Assembly: GCF_035920365.1 (NCBI RefSeq)
Contig: NZ_CP109150.1
Location: 310,001-374,000, forward strand
Length of the DNA stretch: 64,000 nt
Direction: 5' to 3'
DNA from: Micromonospora sp. NBC_01740
Lineage (GTDB): Bacteria > Actinomycetota > Actinomycetes > Mycobacteriales > Micromonosporaceae
In this document: one piece after another, positions 60,931 to 64,000 of the stretch
Position numbering within the stretch: position 1 is the stretch's first letter
How the letters are laid out: the number at the start of each line of letters is the position of its first letter
Made by a program: the position numbers and the translations under genes
Notes under the pieces: model-generated
The model's database searches: none
Told to the model about the DNA's origin: nothing
Seen by the model: the letters and a program-made list of their open reading frames with translations, nothing else

Positions 60931-61926
60931 ATGCCGCGACGTGTCACCCCCGCCCTGCTCGCCTCCGCACTGCTCACCGCCGGTCTGGTCGGCTGCTCCG
61001 ACGACGCCGGGCCGGCCCCGCAGGCGGCAGGCTCCCAGGCGGCTCCGCAGGTGACGGCCTCGGCGCCGCCCGCACAGGCGGCCGGCCCCACCCCGCAGGT
61101 GCCCGTCGGCACCGCACCCGAGAAGGCCTTCGCCGTCGGCGTACGGCAGCTGAAGCTGAACCGCGACGGGAAGCGCCCACTGCCGGTGACCGTCTGGTAC
61201 CCGGCCGCCGGAAAGCCCGGCGGGCAGCCGGAGCGGTCGGCGGACGCCGCCACGGGGAAGTTTCCCGTGGTGATGTTCAGCCACGGGTTGAGCGCCCGAC
61301 CGGCCGACTACGAGACGCTGCTCACCCGCTGGACGGCGGCCGGGTTCGTGGTGGCCGCGCCGACCTTCCCGCACACCGCGCGGGGTGGCGACGGCAACGT
61401 GCTCGACGTGCTCAACCAGCCGGCCGACGTGTCGTACGTGCTGACCCAGGTCCTCGCCCTCGACGGCAAGGACGGCGACCCGCTGCGCGGCCGGCTGGCC
61501 ACGGACCGGGTGGCGGCGGCCGGGCACTCGGCCGGCGGGGTGACCACCATCGGCCTGTTCACCGCCGGCCGGGACGAACGGCTGGACGCCGGGGTCGTGT
61601 TCGCCGGCACGGCGCTCGGCGTCGGCACCGCCTTCGCGGGCGCCGCCGCCCCGCAGCTCTTCGTGCACGGCGAGGCCGACGAGGTGGTCGAGTACGCCGC
61701 CGGCAAGGCCGCCTACGACAGGGTGCCCTGGCCGAAGGCGATGCTGAGCCTGCCGAAGGGCGACCACGGTCGGGCGCTGCTCAGCGACGGCGCCACGCTG
61801 CGGGTGGTCTCGGACACCACGGTCGAGTTCCTGCGCTGGTCGCTCTACGGCGACCAGGCCGCCAAGGGCCGCATCCCCACCGACGCCGCCCGCGACGACG
61901 TCGCCACCCTCGACAACCGCCTCTGA
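60931..61926 (+). CDS. Alpha/beta-hydrolase lipoprotein, copy 2
   Basis: A 331-residue exported lipoprotein: MPRRVTPALLASALLTAGLV then GC gives the lipobox with Cys22, followed by an Ala/Gln/Pro tether of about 45 residues. The hydrolase domain mirrors copy 1: PLPVTVWYPAAG, FPVVMFSHGLSA, the nucleophile elbow AAAGHSAGGVTTIG, LFVHGEADEVVEY and GDHGRALL. The C-terminal half VEFLRWSLYGDQAAKGR is almost the same as TDFLRWTLYGDPAAGRR in copy 1, evidence of duplication. Substrate unknown. A pair of hairpins follows. Confidence 0.85.
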   Translation: MPRRVTPALLASALLTAGLVGCSDDAGPAPQAAGSQAAPQVTASAPPAQAAGPTPQVPVGTAPEKAFAVGVRQLKLNRDGKRPLPVTVWYPAAGKPGGQPERSADAATGKFPVVMFSHGLSARPADYETLLTRWTAAGFVVAAPTFPHTARGGDGNVLDVLNQPADVSYVLTQVLALDGKDGDPLRGRLATDRVAAAGHSAGGVTTIGLFTAGRDERLDAGVVFAGTALGVGTAFAGAAAPQLFVHGEADEVVEYAAGKAAYDRVPWPKAMLSLPKGDHGRALLSDGATLRVVSDTTVEFLRWSLYGDQAAKGRIPTDAARDDVATLDNRL

Positions 61927-61931
61927 CCGAC

Positions 61932-62004
61932 GGTGGCCTCCCTGGCCGGGAAGGCCACCGGACCCGGCGACACCGACGGTGGCCTCCCGACCGGGGAGGC
62001 CACC
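61932..62004. terminator. Two tandem hairpins between converging genes
   Basis: Stems with arms GGTGGCCT/AGGCCACC (61932-61959) and GGTGGCCTCCC/GGGAGGCCACC (61979-62004) are near copies of one another and fill the gap after the hydrolase and before the dehydrogenase stop. Confidence 0.7.
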
Positions 62005-62043
62005 AGGGCCCGCTCGTCGCGGGCCCCACGGCGACGGCGGGCC

Positions 62044-62997
62044 TCAGGCGGTGTGGTCGACGACGACCTTGCCGAAGACGTCGCCGGAGTGCAGGCGGGC
62101 GAAGGCGTCGGCGACCTCGCCGAACGGGAGCACGGAGTCCACCACCGGGCGCACGCCGCGCTCGGCGCAGAACGCGAGCAGGGCGGCCAGCTCGTCGGGG
62201 GTGCCCATCGAGGTGCCCAGGATCTCCAGCTGCATGGCGAAGACCCGGCGCAGGTTGACCTTCGGCTCGTGTCCCGAGGTGGCGCCGGAGACCACGATCC
62301 GGGCCATCGGCGCGGCGGACTTCAGCGAGTGGTCGAAGGTGGCCGCGCCGACCGTCTCGATCACCACGTCGACCCGTTCCGGCAGCCGGGCGCCGGGCTC
62401 AACGGCGGTGGCGCCCAGCTCGGCGATCCGTTCCCGCTTGGCGGCGTCCCGGCTGGTCGCGTACACCCGCTTGCCCATCGCGGCGGCGAGCGCGACGGCC
62501 GCGGTGGCCACGCCCCCGCCGGCACCCTGGACCAGCACGGCGTCGGCGTCGTCGACCCGGCCCACGGTGGTCAGCATCCGCCACGCGGTCAGCCAGGCCG
62601 TCGGCAGGCAGGCCGCGTCCGTCGCCGCCAGGCCCGCCGGCAGGGCCAGCAGGTTCGACCGGGGTACGGCGACCCGCTCGGCCAGCGTGCCGGGGAAGTG
62701 CTCCGAGAGGATGGAGATGCCGCGCGGGTCGCCCGGGGTGGGGATGACCGGGTAGACGACGACCTCGTTGCCGTCCGGGTCCACCCCGACGGCGTCGCAG
62801 CCGAGGATCATGGGCAGCTGCTCGGCGCGCAGCCCCACCCCCCGCAGGGACCAGAGGTCGTGGTGGTTGAGGGAGCTGGCCCGCACCTGCACGGTCACCC
62901 AGTCGTCGGCCGGGTGGGTCGGCTCGGGCTGCTCGCCGACGGTGAGCGCGGCGAGCGGGTTGGCGTCGTCGAAACGGGAGACGAAGGCGGCACGCAT
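62044..62997 (-). CDS. Zinc-less medium-chain dehydrogenase, quinone-oxidoreductase-like
   Basis: A 317-residue MDR-superfamily reductase. The N-terminal GroES-like domain has VRASSLNHHDLWSLRG and GCDAVG; the nucleotide-binding domain starts near VLVQGAGGGVATAAVALAAAMGKRVYATS (split at GAGGGVATAAVALAAA). The GHE motif of zinc alcohol dehydrogenases is absent and the structural four-cysteine lobe is missing, so it is expected to be a zinc-independent NADPH:quinone or enone reductase. The C-terminus GDVFGKVVVDHT is typical. The ATG at 62997 is 7 bases after TACCGT (63005-63010), consistent with a leaderless mRNA. Confidence 0.88.
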   Translation of the reverse strand: MRAAFVSRFDDANPLAALTVGEQPEPTHPADDWVTVQVRASSLNHHDLWSLRGVGLRAEQLPMILGCDAVGVDPDGNEVVVYPVIPTPGDPRGISILSEHFPGTLAERVAVPRSNLLALPAGLAATDAACLPTAWLTAWRMLTTVGRVDDADAVLVQGAGGGVATAAVALAAAMGKRVYATSRDAAKRERIAELGATAVEPGARLPERVDVVIETVGAATFDHSLKSAAPMARIVVSGATSGHEPKVNLRRVFAMQLEILGTSMGTPDELAALLAFCAERGVRPVVDSVLPFGEVADAFARLHSGDVFGKVVVDHTA

Positions 62998-63010
62998 GAT
63001 CGGCACGGTA
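62998..63010 (-). promoter_or_regulatory. -10 box of a leaderless promoter for the quinone-oxidoreductase-like gene
   Basis: On the minus strand TACCGT (63010 to 63005), seven bases, then the ATG at 62997. Confidence 0.4.
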
Positions 63011-63045
63011 ACAAGCCGAGCCCCCGGCAAGAAGGGCACCGACGC

Positions 63046-63095
63046 GAGGAAGGGCTCCTTCCTGTCGCCTGAGCGATAGGAAGGAGCCCTTCCTC
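63046..63095. terminator. Hairpin terminator, GGAAGGG repeat family copy 2
   Basis: 23-base arms (63046-63068 and 63073-63095) with one G-T pair and loop CTGA lie just after the malic enzyme stop on the minus strand. The arms share GGAAGGG, CCTTCCTGTCGC with the hairpin at 11732-11777. Confidence 0.8.
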
Positions 63096-63101
63096 ACACG
63101 T

Positions 63102-64000
63102 TCAGCGGGTGACGCCGTCGCGGCGGGCGGCCTCGGCGACCGCCTCGGCCACCGCGGGGGCGACCCGGGGATCGAGCGGGGACGGGACGATCGCCTCGGC
63201 GGTGAGCGACTCGGCCACCACGCCGGCGATCGCGTCGGCGGCGGCGACCTTCATGCCCTCGGTGATCCGGGTGGCCTTGGCGTCCAGCGCGCCCCGGAAC
63301 ACACCCGGGAAGGCCAGCACGTTGTTGATCTGGTTGGGGTAGTCGCTGCGGCCGGTGGCGACGACCGCCACGTGCCGGGCGGCCACCTCCGGGTGCACCT
63401 CGGGCGTCGGGTTCGCCAGGGCGAAGACGATGCCGCCGGGGGCCATGCCGGCGACCGCCGCCTCGGGGATCTGCCCGCCCGAGACGCCGATCAGCACGTC
63501 CGCGTCGCGCAGCGCCTCGGTGATGTCGCCCTCGCGACCGTCGGCGTTGGTGGCCGCCGCCAGCTCGGCCTTGGTGCCGGTCAGTTCGGGCCGGTGCCGG
63601 CCGATGATCCCCTTGGAGTCGCAGACGACCACCTGGTCGGGGTTCACGCCGCCGGCGATCAGCATCTTCGTCACCGCGACCCCGGCCGCGCCGGCGCCGC
63701 TGACCGTCACCCGCAGGTCGCCGAGCTTGCGGTCGAGCAGCCTGGCGGCGTTGCGCAGGGCGGCGAGCACGACGATCGCGGTGCCGTGCTGGTCGTCGTG
63801 GAAGACCGGGATGTCCAGGGCCTCGTCGAGGCGGCGCTCCACCTCGAAGCAGCGCGGGGCGCTGATGTCCTCCAGGTTGATCCCGCCGAACGACGGGGCC
63901 AGCGCCCGCACCACGGCCACGATCTCGTCGACGTCCTGGGTGTCCAGGCAGACCGGCACCGCGTCGACGCCGCCGAACTGCTTGAACAGCACCGCCTTGC
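63102..64000 (-). CDS. Malic enzyme, N-terminus outside window
   Basis: The C-terminal 298 residues of an NAD(P)-dependent malic enzyme (oxaloacetate-decarboxylating); the frame is still open at the right edge (KAVLFKQFGGVDA). Visible are the metal/substrate segment FGGINLEDISAPRCFEVE, VFHDDQHGTAIVVLAALRNA (catalytic Asp pair), the Rossmann motif VTVSGAGAAGVAVTKMLIAG, VCDSKGIIG and FALANPTPEVHPE. This is the short bacterial (MaeA/B-like without Pta domain) form, as the chain ends soon after the catalytic domain. It makes pyruvate, CO2 and reduced cofactor from malate. Confidence 0.93.
   Translation of the reverse strand, partial: KAVLFKQFGGVDAVPVCLDTQDVDEIVAVVRALAPSFGGINLEDISAPRCFEVERRLDEALDIPVFHDDQHGTAIVVLAALRNAARLLDRKLGDLRVTVSGAGAAGVAVTKMLIAGGVNPDQVVVCDSKGIIGRHRPELTGTKAELAAATNADGREGDITEALRDADVLIGVSGGQIPEAAVAGMAPGGIVFALANPTPEVHPEVAARHVAVVATGRSDYPNQINNVLAFPGVFRGALDAKATRITEGMKVAAADAIAGVVAESLTAEAIVPSPLDPRVAPAVAEAVAEAARRDGVTR

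Overview
The window is very GC-rich (roughly 73-75% G+C), with GTG starts about as common as ATG, TAnnnT-type -10 boxes placed 6-7 bases before start codons, XRE/DUF397 gene pairs, SCO7613-family, DUF6104 and DUF6412 proteins, and a fused 2-oxoglutarate decarboxylase/dehydrogenase. This points to an actinobacterium of the Micromonosporaceae, most likely Micromonospora or a close relative. It looks like chromosome: no phage structural genes, integrases, transposases, CRISPR arrays, rRNA or tRNA genes were seen.

Layout. 1-9 kb: a fused nucleotidyltransferase-like/methyltransferase running off the left edge, small unknowns, a DUF1349 protein, a DedA protein, two secreted glycoside hydrolases (GH18 chitinase with CBM2, GH16 glucanase with CBM6), a frameshifted YidC paralogue beside a DUF6412 membrane protein, and a coupled membrane/coiled-coil pair. 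9-15 kb: YbdK-type carboxylate-amine ligase, a CoA-disulfide-reductase-like flavoprotein, a WGR/beta-propeller protein, an APH-family kinase and a Nei-type DNA glycosylase. 15-24 kb: GH30 hydrolase with a ricin-B lectin domain, an arginine-degrading pair (a DDAH-family hydrolase that looks like an arginine dihydrolase, plus ornithine aminotransferase), an FHA protein with a pterin dehydratase, an LppX-like lipoprotein and a fatty-acid desaturase. 24-34 kb: a 1,222-residue SCO7613-family membrane protein, CutA, an acyltransferase/patatin pair, a Ser/Thr kinase, a glycosyltransferase and a BON-domain protein. 34-40 kb: an MprAB-like two-component system with its HtrA-type protease, then a PadR/DUF4097 operon. 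40-47 kb: two Cys-rich small proteins divergent from an XRE-DUF5753/DUF397 pair, a PlsC plus OlsB-like acyltransferase pair (possible ornithine-lipid synthesis), a hotdog-like protein and a two-gene ABC exporter. 47-64 kb: kgd, DUF6104, a GH6 lipoprotein opposite a polysaccharide deacetylase/glycosyltransferase fusion (MatB-like), pta-ackA, two paralogous alpha/beta-hydrolase lipoproteins, a quinone-oxidoreductase-like dehydrogenase and a malic enzyme cut by the right edge.

Shared themes. Secreted polysaccharide degradation recurs four times (GH18, GH16, GH30, GH6), and two of those genes share an AT-rich upstream motif. Central carbon and nitrogen flow is represented by kgd, pta-ackA, malic enzyme and the arginine-to-ornithine-to-semialdehyde pair. 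Lipid and envelope remodelling is represented by three acyltransferases, a patatin, a desaturase and the MprAB/HtrA stress system. Between genes there are two recurring families of long-armed hairpins and several plain terminators. At least six genes look leaderless.
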